Source: Deltaproteobacteria bacterium
GTDB lineage: Bacteria > Myxococcota_A > Polyangia > Nannocystales > Nannocystaceae
DNA: 36,846 nucleotides
NCBI GenBank assembly: GCA_003696955.1
Contig: RFGU01000020.1
Coordinates: 1 to 36,846, forward strand
Direction of reading: 5' to 3'
The stretch's first letter is position 1. Each line of letters starts with the position of its first letter. Position numbers and translations under genes: made by a program. The notes beneath the pieces are model-generated. The model was not told the origin of the DNA and did not search any database. It saw only the letters and a program-made list of their open reading frames with translations. This document shows positions 22,120-30,029 of this stretch, piece after piece.

Positions 22120-22140
22120 GTCGAGACGCGCCGCCCGGGC

Positions 22141-22626
22141 CTAGCCTCCCGTGCCGCCGGTGCCGGCCATGCACATGGAGGTGTCGAACGTGCACGTGAC
22201 CGGATCGCACGACAGGGTGCCCCCGGCATAGCCGAGGCCCGTGCAATCGAACCCATTGAGATTCGCGCCGTCGCACTGCTCCGACGGATCGATCTGACCG
22301 TTGCCGCACGTGCCGCCGCCGGAGGTGCTGGTGCTGGTCGAGGTGGACGTGCTCGTCGAGCTACCCGTGCTCGCCCCACCGGTCGAGGATCCGCCGGTCG
22401 ACGAGCCGGTCGCACTGTCGCTGCCGAGCCCGGTCGAGGCGCCGCTCGAGCCGCTCCCCGAACCGCTCGAACCGCTGTCCGTCTCGGTGTCGGTCCCGGA
22501 GGCCGTCTCACCCATGGAGTTGCCCCCACCGCTCAGTCCCGTCGTGTCGTCGGCGGCTTCTTCGCAAGCCGGGGCGGCGACGAGGAGGACGCAGGCGGCA
22601 CTCGCGGCTAGGAAAGGGCGGACCAT
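22141..22626 (-). CDS. Cys-rich lipoprotein with Ser/Thr/Gly linker
   Basis: A 161-residue lipoprotein. The signal peptide ends in the lipobox APAC (about Cys21). A long Ser/Thr/Gly linker, including a pure Thr-Ser dipeptide run, leads to a C-terminal Cys-rich module of about 45 residues with CGNGQIDPSEQCDG and further spaced Cys, a repeat common in secreted proteins of Nannocystis relatives (DUF4215-like). It ends in MAGTGGTGG. Start at ATG 22626; an earlier in-frame Met (22647) would only lengthen the n-region. Function unknown; probably exposed on the outer membrane. Confidence 0.85.
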   Translation of the reverse strand: MVRPFLAASAACVLLVAAPACEEAADDTTGLSGGGNSMGETASGTDTETDSGSSGSGSGSSGASTGLGSDSATGSSTGGSSTGGASTGSSTSTSTSTSTSTSGGGTCGNGQIDPSEQCDGANLNGFDCTGLGYAGGTLSCDPVTCTFDTSMCMAGTGGTGG

Positions 22627-22700
22627 GGCCGGTATCGTCGCGGCCATCGGCCCGCTCCGTCAAGGGCGCGGTGCGTGACTTTGCGCCATGAAACGAAGTT

Positions 22701-22718
22701 CCCCCGGGGAACCGGGGG
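22701..22718 (-). terminator. Terminator after the EAL gene
   Basis: CCCCCGG (22701-22707) and CCGGGGG (22712-22718) form a perfect 7-bp stem, read on the minus strand with a TTCC loop (GGAA on the plus strand). It lies 13 bp past the EAL stop, and on the minus strand is followed by a T-containing tail (AACTTCGTTTC). Confidence 0.5.
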
Positions 22719-22731
22719 CGGGATGGTCGGC

Positions 22732-24078
22732 CTAGGAGCCCGTCTTCGCGGCCTGTACAGGGGTGAAGCACGAAGGCGGCACCTGGGAAGGAGGGCGCGC
22801 TGGGCGCGCAAAGTAGTAACCCTGCATGTGGCGGCAGCCGATCTCGAGCAGGGCATCGCGTTCTTGGACGCATTCGACGCCCTCGGAGATGGTCTGGGCT
22901 CCGATCTCGCCGGCGAACTCGTTCATCCGCTGGATCAGGCGGCGCTTGACGGGCTGGGTGTGCAGGTCGCGCACGAGGCCCATGTCGAACTTGATGAACT
23001 CCGGTTCGAGTTCGGCAAGGGCGGTAAGCCCCGCGTAACCCGCTCCGAGGTCGTCGATGGCGAGCCGGAAGCCGTGTCGACGAAGGGTCGAGAAGATGGC
23101 CTTGACCCTCCGATAGTCCGCGATGGCCGCGCGCTCGGTCAACTCGATGACGATACGCGACGCGTGGGGGGCGAGGGGGCCCGAGATGGCCTGCTCGAGG
23201 AACACTGGGTCTTCGAGGTCGGAGGGGTGGACGTTCATGAAGACCAGGCCTTCACCCGCCTTCCCCGGTGCGACGAGATCGCTCGCCAGATCGTCGGCCA
23301 GGATTTCCCGCAAGCAGCGACCGAGATCCCACACGTACCCGCACCGTTCGGCGGTCCCGAAGATGACGTCGGGGAAGCGCAAGGGGTCGGTCGTCCCTCG
23401 TACCAGGGCCTCGTGGGCCATGGGGCGTCCCGAGAGGACGTCGACGATGGGTTGATAGTGGAAGTGGAACGCCCGTGCCGTGATCGCGCGGTCCAGGGTG
23501 CGTACGGCCTCCTGCTTCTTCTGGGCCAGGGGGTCGCAGGCCGCCTGCTGGGCGCGGCGAAGGGTGCGCGCGAAGCGGCGTTCTGCCGGCTGTTCCGGTG
23601 CGAAGGGCACGGCCGCACGGGCGACGGTCAGCTCGTCGAGGCGCTCGTCGATGACGGGGTGGTTGACGCGCCGCGCGATGGCCTGGCGCAACACGATGCC
23701 GCAGGCGACCGCGAGTTCGTCGGGATCGAGCATTGGCCGCATGGGGGCGTCGACCGTGTCGGCGAGCCACACAAGGTAGTCGTCCGCCGGCCACCTGGCG
23801 ATGCCGTAGGCGCAATTCAAGTCCTCCACGAAACCCTGCAGGGTCTCCACCGTGGTCGTGTGCACGGCATCGTAGACCGGGGCGAACGCCGCGGTGTCCA
23901 GATCCTCGAGGAAGGGGACGTGCACGTAGAGCAACTCGACGGCGGCCGCCCGTTCGAGATGGGCGAGCAACACCGGATCGATGGGGATGTCGAGGGCGCA
24001 TCCGGTCACCAGGTGCGGGGACGACACCGCGCGCAGGGGGGCTGCGCGATGGCGAGGGGATGCGACGCCGTCCGACAT
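22732..24078 (-). CDS. EAL-domain cyclic di-GMP phosphodiesterase
   Basis: A 448-residue protein. The first 190 residues are an unrecognised, mostly helical domain with no membrane segment. The EAL domain (about 195-435) appears complete: EAL (223-225), Asn282 in FMNVHPSDL, ELTE (312-315), DD (342-343) in AIDDLGAGYAGL, Lys363, EGVE (399-402) and the late Gln in MQGYYFARP. It should hydrolyse cyclic di-GMP to pGpG and so oppose cyclases such as the FHA-GGEEF protein at 4367. The N-terminal part may be the sensory domain. Located after a small membrane protein gene (gap 49 bp) on the same strand. Confidence 0.93.
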   Translation of the reverse strand: MSDGVASPRHRAAPLRAVSSPHLVTGCALDIPIDPVLLAHLERAAAVELLYVHVPFLEDLDTAAFAPVYDAVHTTTVETLQGFVEDLNCAYGIARWPADDYLVWLADTVDAPMRPMLDPDELAVACGIVLRQAIARRVNHPVIDERLDELTVARAAVPFAPEQPAERRFARTLRRAQQAACDPLAQKKQEAVRTLDRAITARAFHFHYQPIVDVLSGRPMAHEALVRGTTDPLRFPDVIFGTAERCGYVWDLGRCLREILADDLASDLVAPGKAGEGLVFMNVHPSDLEDPVFLEQAISGPLAPHASRIVIELTERAAIADYRRVKAIFSTLRRHGFRLAIDDLGAGYAGLTALAELEPEFIKFDMGLVRDLHTQPVKRRLIQRMNEFAGEIGAQTISEGVECVQERDALLEIGCRHMQGYYFARPARPPSQVPPSCFTPVQAAKTGS

Positions 24079-24127
24079 GCGGGGGAGGCATCGACCGGGG
24101 CGACGGGAGCTTGAGGGCCCGACCCTC

Positions 24128-24334
24128 TCATCGGCTGCGACGGCGAATTTGGACCACGGCGATGCCGGTCCCGACCAACACCCCCGCGATGGCCGCCCAC
24201 CACTGGGGAGAGCCGGCCTCGCCCCACAACGGGCCCGCCCATGCCGGCGTCGCGACCGACCAGACCACGGCGGCCGCCGAGCCGGCGAGCCACGGGGCCC
24301 GGGGGCGCGGGTTCGGTGATCGTGGGCACGTCAT
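24128..24334 (-). CDS. Small membrane protein, unknown
   Basis: A 68-residue protein with two hydrophobic segments: one signal-peptide-like (about 14-31, ending TPAWA) and a second (about 42-58) followed by QIRRRSR. This would be an exported or hairpin membrane protein with a basic cytoplasmic tail. ATG 24334 is preceded immediately by AGG; an in-frame ATG at 24355 overlaps the divergent gene's start and is the alternative. It precedes the EAL gene on the same strand and might be its membrane partner (inference). Confidence 0.5.
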   Translation of the reverse strand: MTCPRSPNPRPRAPWLAGSAAAVVWSVATPAWAGPLWGEAGSPQWWAAIAGVLVGTGIAVVQIRRRSR

Positions 24335-24353
24335 CCTGGTAAGCTCCGCAGCC

Positions 24354-25343
24354 ATGATGCCCAAGCCGTTTCGCGTTGTCACACGTCGCGCCCCGGTCCG
24401 CGTCCTCGGTGCGGCTCTGGCTGCTGCCATCGCAACGGCGCCCGTGTCGCCCGCGGCGCGCGCCGCGTCGGCGAGCGCGCAGCCGAACGTGCTCGGCGTA
24501 CCATTCGTCACGGCCTCGTGGGGGCCGGCCAATGCGAACATCGAGGAGGTACGCCGCCTCTACCAGGAGGGCCGGGCCCGCTACGAGACCCTCGACTACG
24601 CGGGCGCCGTGGAGCTTTGGACCAAGGCCTACGCCATGGTGGAGCCCATCCCCGAAAACCGCGAGATCCGCAACAACCTCGTCTACAACATCGCGGCGGC
24701 CAAGGAGAAGCAGTTCGAACTCGAAGGGGACGTCACGTACCTCAAGCAGGCGCGCGGGCTCCTCGAGCGCTACGTCGAGGAGTACAAGGCCCTCTACGAG
24801 CCCACCGAGGAGGCCAAGGCGGAGGTCGCGAAGGCCGAGGCCAAGATCGCGCAGATCGACGCGATGATCGCGAAGGCCGAGGCCCAGGCCGCGACCCCGG
24901 CGGCGGCACCGACGCAGGACGAACGGGCCCGGCTGAGAGAGGAGAAGCGGAAGAAGAAGCTCAAGTACCGTGAGATCCTCACCACCGACCCGGAGATCGC
25001 GCCGCTCTATCGCTCGAGCAAAGGCATGATCGGCGGTGGCGCAGCGATGATCGGCGTGGGTGCGCTTTCCATCGTGTTGGGATTGGCATTCGGTGCTGGG
25101 AGCGTCGGGACTGGCGCACTCGGCGCCGATACGCAGGCCCGTCGGCTCGCGATCGCGGGTTGGACGATGTTCGCCGTCGGCCTCGGCCTTGCCGGAGGCG
25201 GTGGCGCCCTCGTCGGGATCGGCGTCAAGCGTCGCACCGAGGCCAATCGGCGGGCCAAGCAGAAGGCGGGCCTCGTCCGTCTTGCGCCCGTGTTCGACGG
25301 GGCCACCGGATCCTACGGGCTGGCGGCCGCGGGCCGCTTCTGA
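24354..25343 (+). CDS. Membrane-anchored protein with TPR-like helical domain
   Basis: A 329-residue protein with a signal peptide (about 1-38, ending ARAASA), a helical TPR-like domain (about 60-165; LYQEGRARYETLDYAGAVEL and LERYVEEYKALY look like repeat helices), a charged Lys/Glu coiled-coil stretch (about 145-215) and two transmembrane helices near the C-terminus (about 222-247 and 262-285). It ends AAAGRF. This plan is frequent in myxobacterial envelope proteins of unknown role. Two adjacent ATGs (24354, 24357) are equivalent candidates. It converges on the gene at 25385; the 41-bp gap between them holds only GC runs. Confidence 0.8.
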   Translation: MMPKPFRVVTRRAPVRVLGAALAAAIATAPVSPAARAASASAQPNVLGVPFVTASWGPANANIEEVRRLYQEGRARYETLDYAGAVELWTKAYAMVEPIPENREIRNNLVYNIAAAKEKQFELEGDVTYLKQARGLLERYVEEYKALYEPTEEAKAEVAKAEAKIAQIDAMIAKAEAQAATPAAAPTQDERARLREEKRKKKLKYREILTTDPEIAPLYRSSKGMIGGGAAMIGVGALSIVLGLAFGAGSVGTGALGADTQARRLAIAGWTMFAVGLGLAGGGGALVGIGVKRRTEANRRAKQKAGLVRLAPVFDGATGSYGLAAAGRF

Positions 25344-25384
25344 AAGGCGTCGGGCGGGGGGCCGAGACCTGCCCGGGCGGGGGC

Positions 25385-26872
25385 TCACGACCCCGCGTGC
25401 GGGGGGACCTGGCGTGACCACGAGGCCTTGGGCCAGGCCACGACCCATACCGCCACGAGCGGAAGCAGGCTCGAAACGCCCGGAAGTCCCAGCAGCACGC
25501 CCAGGTTCCCGGCAGGGGCACCGGGATGCAGGCGCGCGTTCCACAACCGCGGCAGCGCGTGGTCCCACACCGCCGTGCCGTAGCGCGGTGCCTCCGGCCC
25601 CGCGGTTGCGAAGGCGACGGCGTGCAGTACGGAGACGGCGCCGAGTGCCGCGACCGCCCGCGGATACCGCTCGACCATGGGGGCAAGGCCGAGGCAGAGC
25701 AACGGCAGCGCGGGCAACACGTGGCGGCCGATGGCCGCCGATCCGCCATCCCACATGTAGTAGCCGCTGTTCAACAGCCAAAAATAGACGAAGATGATGG
25801 CTGCCACGACGAACGGCAGCGCGGTCGAACGTACGGCGGACGCGAGCCCGAAGAGGGCCAGGACCAACAGGGGGGAGGCCACGAGGAGGCCGCGATAGCT
25901 GCCGAAGAGGAGGTCGAAGGCAACCTGCGGGTCGGGCCACGAGATGCCGTAGCCGCGGGCCATGCCTTCGGCGAAGGTCGGCAGCTCCACGGCATCGTAG
26001 CCGGTGGCGAAGGGGCCACCGAAGGCGGCCGTGTGATAGGTGGCGAGGAGCGCGGCCCAAACCGCTCCGCCCCCGGCCATGGCCCAGGCCGTTCTCGTCC
26101 CGTGGCGGATCCATGCATGGGCCCAAAGGGCTACGGCTACGGGGGCGACCGGGTACTCGGCCGCGACGGCCAGACCCAGACACAGCCCGATGGCCACGGC
26201 GCGCCGAGGCCCCGGCGGATCCCGCGCGACGAGCCACGCCACGGCCACGGCCAGGGCACCGGCCGCAAGCTGGTGACCGTAGAAGTTCGCGCCGTAGGCC
26301 AGGGCCGGCGTAGCCAGGACGTACGCTGCGGCGCACGCCCGTGCGGTACCGACGGAGGCGCCGGTCGCGACGGCAAGGTAGGCGATCGCCCATGCCGCCG
26401 CCACGGTGGGAAGGGCGGCGGCCAGGAGGCTGCACACGTACAGGTCGGCCCGAAAGGCGGCGTCGTAGTGAACGGTGTACCCCGGGGGCAGGTACGCCAC
26501 GTCGGCTTCGTCGGGGGGCACCGGGTCCCCGAGGGCGTCGCGCACGGTCGTCTCGGGTGGGGCGATGCCGCCTGCGCGGCGGACCAACTCGAAGAGGGCG
26601 TGGGCGGGCACCGCGACGAGGCTGGCGCCGGGCGCCTTGTCGCTGAAGGCGTGGCCGCCGACCCGCGCACGGTCGCCCGTCGTGTGGGCGTAGGTGTCGA
26701 TGGCGACGGAGCCTTCCTCGACGATGGCGCGGGTGAGGGCGAGCCGGCTGTTTTGGTTCCACCCGGGTCGCCCGACGAAGTAGGCGACGGTCACGAAGAG
26801 GAGCAGGGCGAGGCGGCCCCCCAAGGGGGCGAGGCGGCCCCCCAAGGGGGCGAGGCGGCCGGCTGCCGGCAC
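25385..26872 (-). CDS. GT-C-like polytopic membrane protein, coupled to a kinase gene
   Basis: A 495-residue inner-membrane protein with about ten to twelve helices. Its first loop has NSRLALTRAIVEEGSVAID and HAFSDKAPGASLVAVPAH, a pattern shared by bacterial GT-C-like or mannosyltransferase-like proteins and similar to the window's other family member at 20560-22119. The start is taken as GTG 26872: it lies 1 nt after the kinase stop (26874-26876) and 4 nt after GAGGAG, a clear coupled start. An ATG at 26938 would overlap the kinase gene by 65 nt. The first residues after the start are a heptapeptide repeat encoded by a 21-bp tandem repeat. Confidence 0.82.
   Translation of the reverse strand: MPAAGRLAPLGGRLAPLGGRLALLLFVTVAYFVGRPGWNQNSRLALTRAIVEEGSVAIDTYAHTTGDRARVGGHAFSDKAPGASLVAVPAHALFELVRRAGGIAPPETTVRDALGDPVPPDEADVAYLPPGYTVHYDAAFRADLYVCSLLAAALPTVAAAWAIAYLAVATGASVGTARACAAAYVLATPALAYGANFYGHQLAAGALAVAVAWLVARDPPGPRRAVAIGLCLGLAVAAEYPVAPVAVALWAHAWIRHGTRTAWAMAGGGAVWAALLATYHTAAFGGPFATGYDAVELPTFAEGMARGYGISWPDPQVAFDLLFGSYRGLLVASPLLVLALFGLASAVRSTALPFVVAAIIFVYFWLLNSGYYMWDGGSAAIGRHVLPALPLLCLGLAPMVERYPRAVAALGAVSVLHAVAFATAGPEAPRYGTAVWDHALPRLWNARLHPGAPAGNLGVLLGLPGVSSLLPLVAVWVVAWPKASWSRQVPPHAGS
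26809..26860. repeat. 21-bp tandem repeat inside the coding region
   Basis: Two perfect 21-bp units (26809-26829 and 26830-26850) and a 10-bp partial third unit. The period is seven codons, so copy-number changes would keep the reading frame and add or remove GRLAPLG at the very N-terminus of the membrane protein. Each unit holds the inverted repeat CCCCC/GGGGG. Confidence 0.9.
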
Positions 26873-26873
26873 G

Positions 26874-27821
26874 TCACTCCTCTCGGCCGAGGCGACGCCG
26901 CACCCGTGCCCCGAGTTCGGCGCGTGCTCGTTCGGCATCGGCCGCCTCGGTGGCCTGGGAAAGCCGGCGCAGTACGTCGTAGGCGGATTCGAACCGGCGC
27001 TCCGGGGTCGGGTCGAGGTTCTTGCGCAGGACCTCGGACAGACGGCTCGAAAGCCCCGGGATCCGGTGCGTCGTTCGGCGCATGTCGAAGCCCATGACGG
27101 CGTCGAGCACCGTTTGCCGGTCTTGGCCGGGAAAGCAGCGCTCGCCGCGGATCATCTCCCACAAGACCACCGCCAGGGCGAAAAGGTCGCTGCGGGGGGT
27201 GGCATGGGGCGGATCCCGCAGCCGTTCGGGCGCCATGTAGCCCAGGGTGCCCGCCGTGGGCGTCTTGAACCGAGGAGCGAGGAGGTCGCTGTCGGCGATG
27301 GAGAAGTCGACGAGGGTGGCATCGCCGTTCGTGTCGATGACGATGTTGTCGGGCGTGACGTCCCGGTGGAGGGCGTTGAGCGGGACGGGATCGCCTTCCG
27401 GGCCGACGTCGGACAGGTCGTGTACGTGGCGCAGTGCATCGGCGATCTGGGCGGCCACGAACACGGCTTGCGGACGTGAAAGCCCGGGAGCGTCGCGGTC
27501 GCCTTCGAAGACGAGATCCCGCAGCGCCACGCCGTCGATGTAGTCCATGGCGAAGAACTCGAGGCCGGCCTGTTCGCCACGATCGTGGAGCGTGGGGATC
27601 GCCGGGTGGTTCAGTCGTTCGAGCAGATCAGCCTCGTGGGCGAACTGGGCGGCCCGCAACGCATCGGCCTCGCCGCGCTCGGGCCAGCGCACCTTCACGA
27701 AGTGGGTGATCGGTGCGTCCTCGCCGGCTCCGGCCGGGCGCGCGCGAAAGCTCCGGATCGGTCCCGTGCGCGGCGGCCAGGCGTCGACGAGTTCGAGGCC
27801 CCCGAGGATGTGGATCTCCAT
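26874..27821 (-). CDS. Eukaryotic-type Ser/Thr protein kinase, divergent
   Basis: A 315-residue soluble protein kinase. Visible are the ATP-binding Lys43 (FVKVRW), the helix-C Glu (HEADLLERLNHP, Glu63), the catalytic loop HRDVTPDN (152-159) with Asp154 and Asn159, DFS (172-174) in place of DFG, and GYMAPER (194-200). The N-terminal Gly-rich loop is not recognisable. Key catalytic residues are kept, so activity is likely though the nucleotide pocket is unusual. There is no transmembrane segment or sensor domain. The last codons carry the ribosome binding site of the membrane protein gene, so the two are coupled. ATG 27821 is the first Met before the conserved part. Confidence 0.9.
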   Translation of the reverse strand: MEIHILGGLELVDAWPPRTGPIRSFRARPAGAGEDAPITHFVKVRWPERGEADALRAAQFAHEADLLERLNHPAIPTLHDRGEQAGLEFFAMDYIDGVALRDLVFEGDRDAPGLSRPQAVFVAAQIADALRHVHDLSDVGPEGDPVPLNALHRDVTPDNIVIDTNGDATLVDFSIADSDLLAPRFKTPTAGTLGYMAPERLRDPPHATPRSDLFALAVVLWEMIRGERCFPGQDRQTVLDAVMGFDMRRTTHRIPGLSSRLSEVLRKNLDPTPERRFESAYDVLRRLSQATEAADAERARAELGARVRRRLGREE

Positions 27822-27860
27822 GCGCGGCAAGTCTGCATGGCACGGATCGGGCTGTCCAGG

Positions 27861-27866
27861 TATCTT
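27861..27866 (+). promoter_or_regulatory. Possible -10 box of the glycan cassette
   Basis: TATCTT ends 6 nt before the GTG at 27873, the same leaderless spacing seen elsewhere in the window. No good -35 box is evident. The region also serves the divergent kinase gene. Confidence 0.3.
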
Positions 27867-27872
27867 GCGCCC

Positions 27873-27950
27873 GTGTCCCGCCCCATGTCCCGCCGTGCCC
27901 GACGGTCGGCCGACCGCGTGGCGCGCGTGCCACGGACGGAGGTCCGATGA
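27873..27950 (+). CDS. Possible Arg-rich leader peptide
   Basis: A 25-codon frame starting with GTG, 6 nt after a -10-like TATCTT. Nine of its 25 residues are Arg, and none of its internal sequence is hydrophobic. Its stop TGA overlaps the flavoprotein start as ATGA (27947-27950), so ribosomes finishing it would be placed on the next start. The flavoprotein also has its own GGAGG site, so the peptide is not strictly needed for its translation. Existence of the peptide is a prediction from layout alone. Confidence 0.3.
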   Translation: MSRPMSRRARRSADRVARVPRTEVR

Positions 27951-29257
27951 CGGAGCAGCGGGTGGACGTGCTCGTCGTGGGCGCCGGGCTGTGCGGGCTC
28001 TCGGCCGCGGTGGCCTTGGCGGATCGGTTGCGGGTCGTCGTCCTCGAGGCCGGCGATCGCGTCGGCGGCAAGGCGGCCAGCCGCTCGCGGGACGGGTGGG
28101 TGTTCGACTGCACCGGCCACTGGCTGCACCTGCGTTCGGAGCGGGTGCGCCGATTCGTCCTGGAGCTGCTGCCCCCGGAGGCTTGGGTCGAAATCGAGCG
28201 TCGGGCGGCGGTGCGCGTCGCCGGCACCGACGTGCCCTATCCATTCCAGACCCATCTCGGCGCCCTGCCCAAGGAGACGGTGCGGGACGCGCTGCGGGAC
28301 TTCGTCGAGGCGCGCATCGACGACGCCACGCGCTCCGATCCCCCGCGCACCTTCGCCGAGTTCGTGGAGCGCCGGTTCGGCAGCACGATGGCGGCGCTGT
28401 TCTTCGTGCCGTACAACGAGAAGTTGTGGGGGATGCCGCTTTCGGAACTTTCGGCGGAATGGATGGGACGTTTTCTGCCGGACCCCACCGTCGAACAGGT
28501 CGTCTCCGGCGCCCTCGGCCTCGATGCGCACCTTGCCGGGTACAACGCCAGGTTCCTCTACCCGAAGACGGGCGGGATCGGTGCCCTCGCCGAGGCCCTG
28601 GCCGCGCGGCTCGCCCCCGGCGTCGTGCGCCTTCGAACCGCGTTGCGTGCCCTCGATCCTTCCGGGCGGCGCGCCGTCGCGTCGGACGGCACCGTCTATC
28701 GTTACCAGCGGCTCATCTCGACCATGCCCCTGCCGGACCTCGTGGCCGCATGCGACCACGTGCCCCCGCAGGTGCGGGCCGAGGCCTCGAAGCTGCGTGC
28801 CGTCGACTGGCGTTACCTCGACGTGGCCCTGCGCGTGCCTCCGCGGCGGCCGGAGCATTGGATCTACGTCGCCGACCGGGACGTGCCGTTCTTTCGGGTG
28901 GGGTCCTACTCGAACGCCCATCCGCCGCTGGCGCCGCCGGGCAAGGGCTCGCTCTACGTGGAACTCTCCGACCGCGAAGGTCCCCTCGCGGAGGAAGAGG
29001 TGTTCGATGGCCTGGTCGAAATCGGCGTCATCGCGTCGAGGGAAGACGTCGCCTTCTTCGAGGAACGCCGCATCCCACGGGCCTACGTCGTGTTCGACGC
29101 CGCCTGGAACCGGGCCCGCTCGATCGTTCGCGACCACTTCGCGCGCGCCGGCGTCGAGACGCGCGGCCGATACGGCCGCTGGACCTACAACTCGATGGAG
29201 GACTGCATCGCCGACGGGCTCGATGCCGCCCGAGGAGTGGACGATGGCGACGCTTGA
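27947..29257 (+). CDS. FAD-dependent oxidoreductase, UDP-galactopyranose mutase-like
   Basis: A 436-residue flavoprotein. The N-terminal dinucleotide fold has VVGAGLCG (10-17) and the ribose-binding Glu in VVLEAGDRVGGK. Later stretches PYPFQTHLGALPKE, PYNEKLWG and YPKTGGIGAL are those of the UDP-galactopyranose mutase/protoporphyrinogen-oxidase-like group often found in polysaccharide clusters. It may interconvert or oxidise a nucleotide sugar or lipid-linked sugar; the exact reaction cannot be told. ATG 27947 has a GGAGG ribosome binding site. Its end overlaps the glycosyltransferase gene by 14 nt, so the two act as one operon. Confidence 0.88.
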   Translation: MTEQRVDVLVVGAGLCGLSAAVALADRLRVVVLEAGDRVGGKAASRSRDGWVFDCTGHWLHLRSERVRRFVLELLPPEAWVEIERRAAVRVAGTDVPYPFQTHLGALPKETVRDALRDFVEARIDDATRSDPPRTFAEFVERRFGSTMAALFFVPYNEKLWGMPLSELSAEWMGRFLPDPTVEQVVSGALGLDAHLAGYNARFLYPKTGGIGALAEALAARLAPGVVRLRTALRALDPSGRRAVASDGTVYRYQRLISTMPLPDLVAACDHVPPQVRAEASKLRAVDWRYLDVALRVPPRRPEHWIYVADRDVPFFRVGSYSNAHPPLAPPGKGSLYVELSDREGPLAEEEVFDGLVEIGVIASREDVAFFEERRIPRAYVVFDAAWNRARSIVRDHFARAGVETRGRYGRWTYNSMEDCIADGLDAARGVDDGDA

Positions 29258-30029
29258 CGTCGTACCCGAGATCAGTGTCGTCGTGCCCGTCTACAACGAG
29301 GAGGCGATGCTCGAGGAGAGCACGCGGGACCTGGCCACCTCTCTCGCGGCACTTACGACGGCCTACGAGATCGTCTTGGCGGAGAACGGCAGCACCGACC
29401 GCACCTTGGCGCTGGCCGAGGACCTGGCCCGTCGGATGCCCGGTGTGCGGGCGATCCACGTCGCCACGCCCAACTACGGCGCAGCGCTACGTGCGGGACT
29501 GCTCGCAGCACGGGGCCGGTTCGTCGTCTGCGAGGAGATCGACCTGTGCGACGCGGACTTCCATCGGCGAGCCCTGGAACTGTTGCGTGCAGGTCGGGCC
29601 GATCTGGTGGTCGGTTCGAAGGCGATGGAGGGGGCGCGGGACGATCGGCCGTGGCTGCGTCGTTTCGCGACGCGGGTCTACAACCGCCTGTTGCGCCATC
29701 TGTTCGGCTTCGGCGGAACCGACACCCACGGCCTGAAGGCGGGGGTACGGGCTCGCCTTCGTCCCGTGGTCGAGGCCTGCCGGGTCGAACACGACGTGTT
29801 TGCGAGCGAACTGGTCATCCGTGCCGAGCGCATGGGCCTTTCGGTGGTGGAGATTCCCGTGGACGTGCACGAGAAGCGGGCGCCTTCCATTCATCTGTTG
29901 CGGCGCGTACCGCGGGTCCTGCGGAACCTCCGGGCGCTGCGCGCCGCGTTGGCGGACGCGCCGGGCGGGATCGGGCCGGAGGCCGAGGCGACGAAATCCG
30001 CGACGAAGTCGGTCGAGGAACGATCATGA
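29244..30029 (+). CDS. Family 2 glycosyltransferase (dolichyl-phosphate mannose synthase-like)
   Basis: A 261-residue GT-A glycosyltransferase. SVVVPVYNEE (11-20), ENGSTDRT (47-54) and a DXD-type DAD (103-105) mark the nucleotide-sugar site. The overall plan, a single domain without C-terminal membrane helices, is like DPM1-type enzymes that load a sugar onto a polyprenyl phosphate. Such a product would be a natural donor for a GT-C membrane enzyme, and a GT-C-like protein is encoded divergently nearby (inference). ATG 29244 has GAGGAG upstream. The stop overlaps the deacetylase start as ATGA. Confidence 0.9.
   Translation: MATLDVVPEISVVVPVYNEEAMLEESTRDLATSLAALTTAYEIVLAENGSTDRTLALAEDLARRMPGVRAIHVATPNYGAALRAGLLAARGRFVVCEEIDLCDADFHRRALELLRAGRADLVVGSKAMEGARDDRPWLRRFATRVYNRLLRHLFGFGGTDTHGLKAGVRARLRPVVEACRVEHDVFASELVIRAERMGLSVVEIPVDVHEKRAPSIHLLRRVPRVLRNLRALRAALADAPGGIGPEAEATKSATKSVEERS

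Noticed and set aside
27838..27852. sigma-54 promoter with a perfect TGGCAC -24 element
   Set aside because: The -12 element reads GGGC rather than TTGC; only the GG-GC spacing fits, which is common at this GC content.
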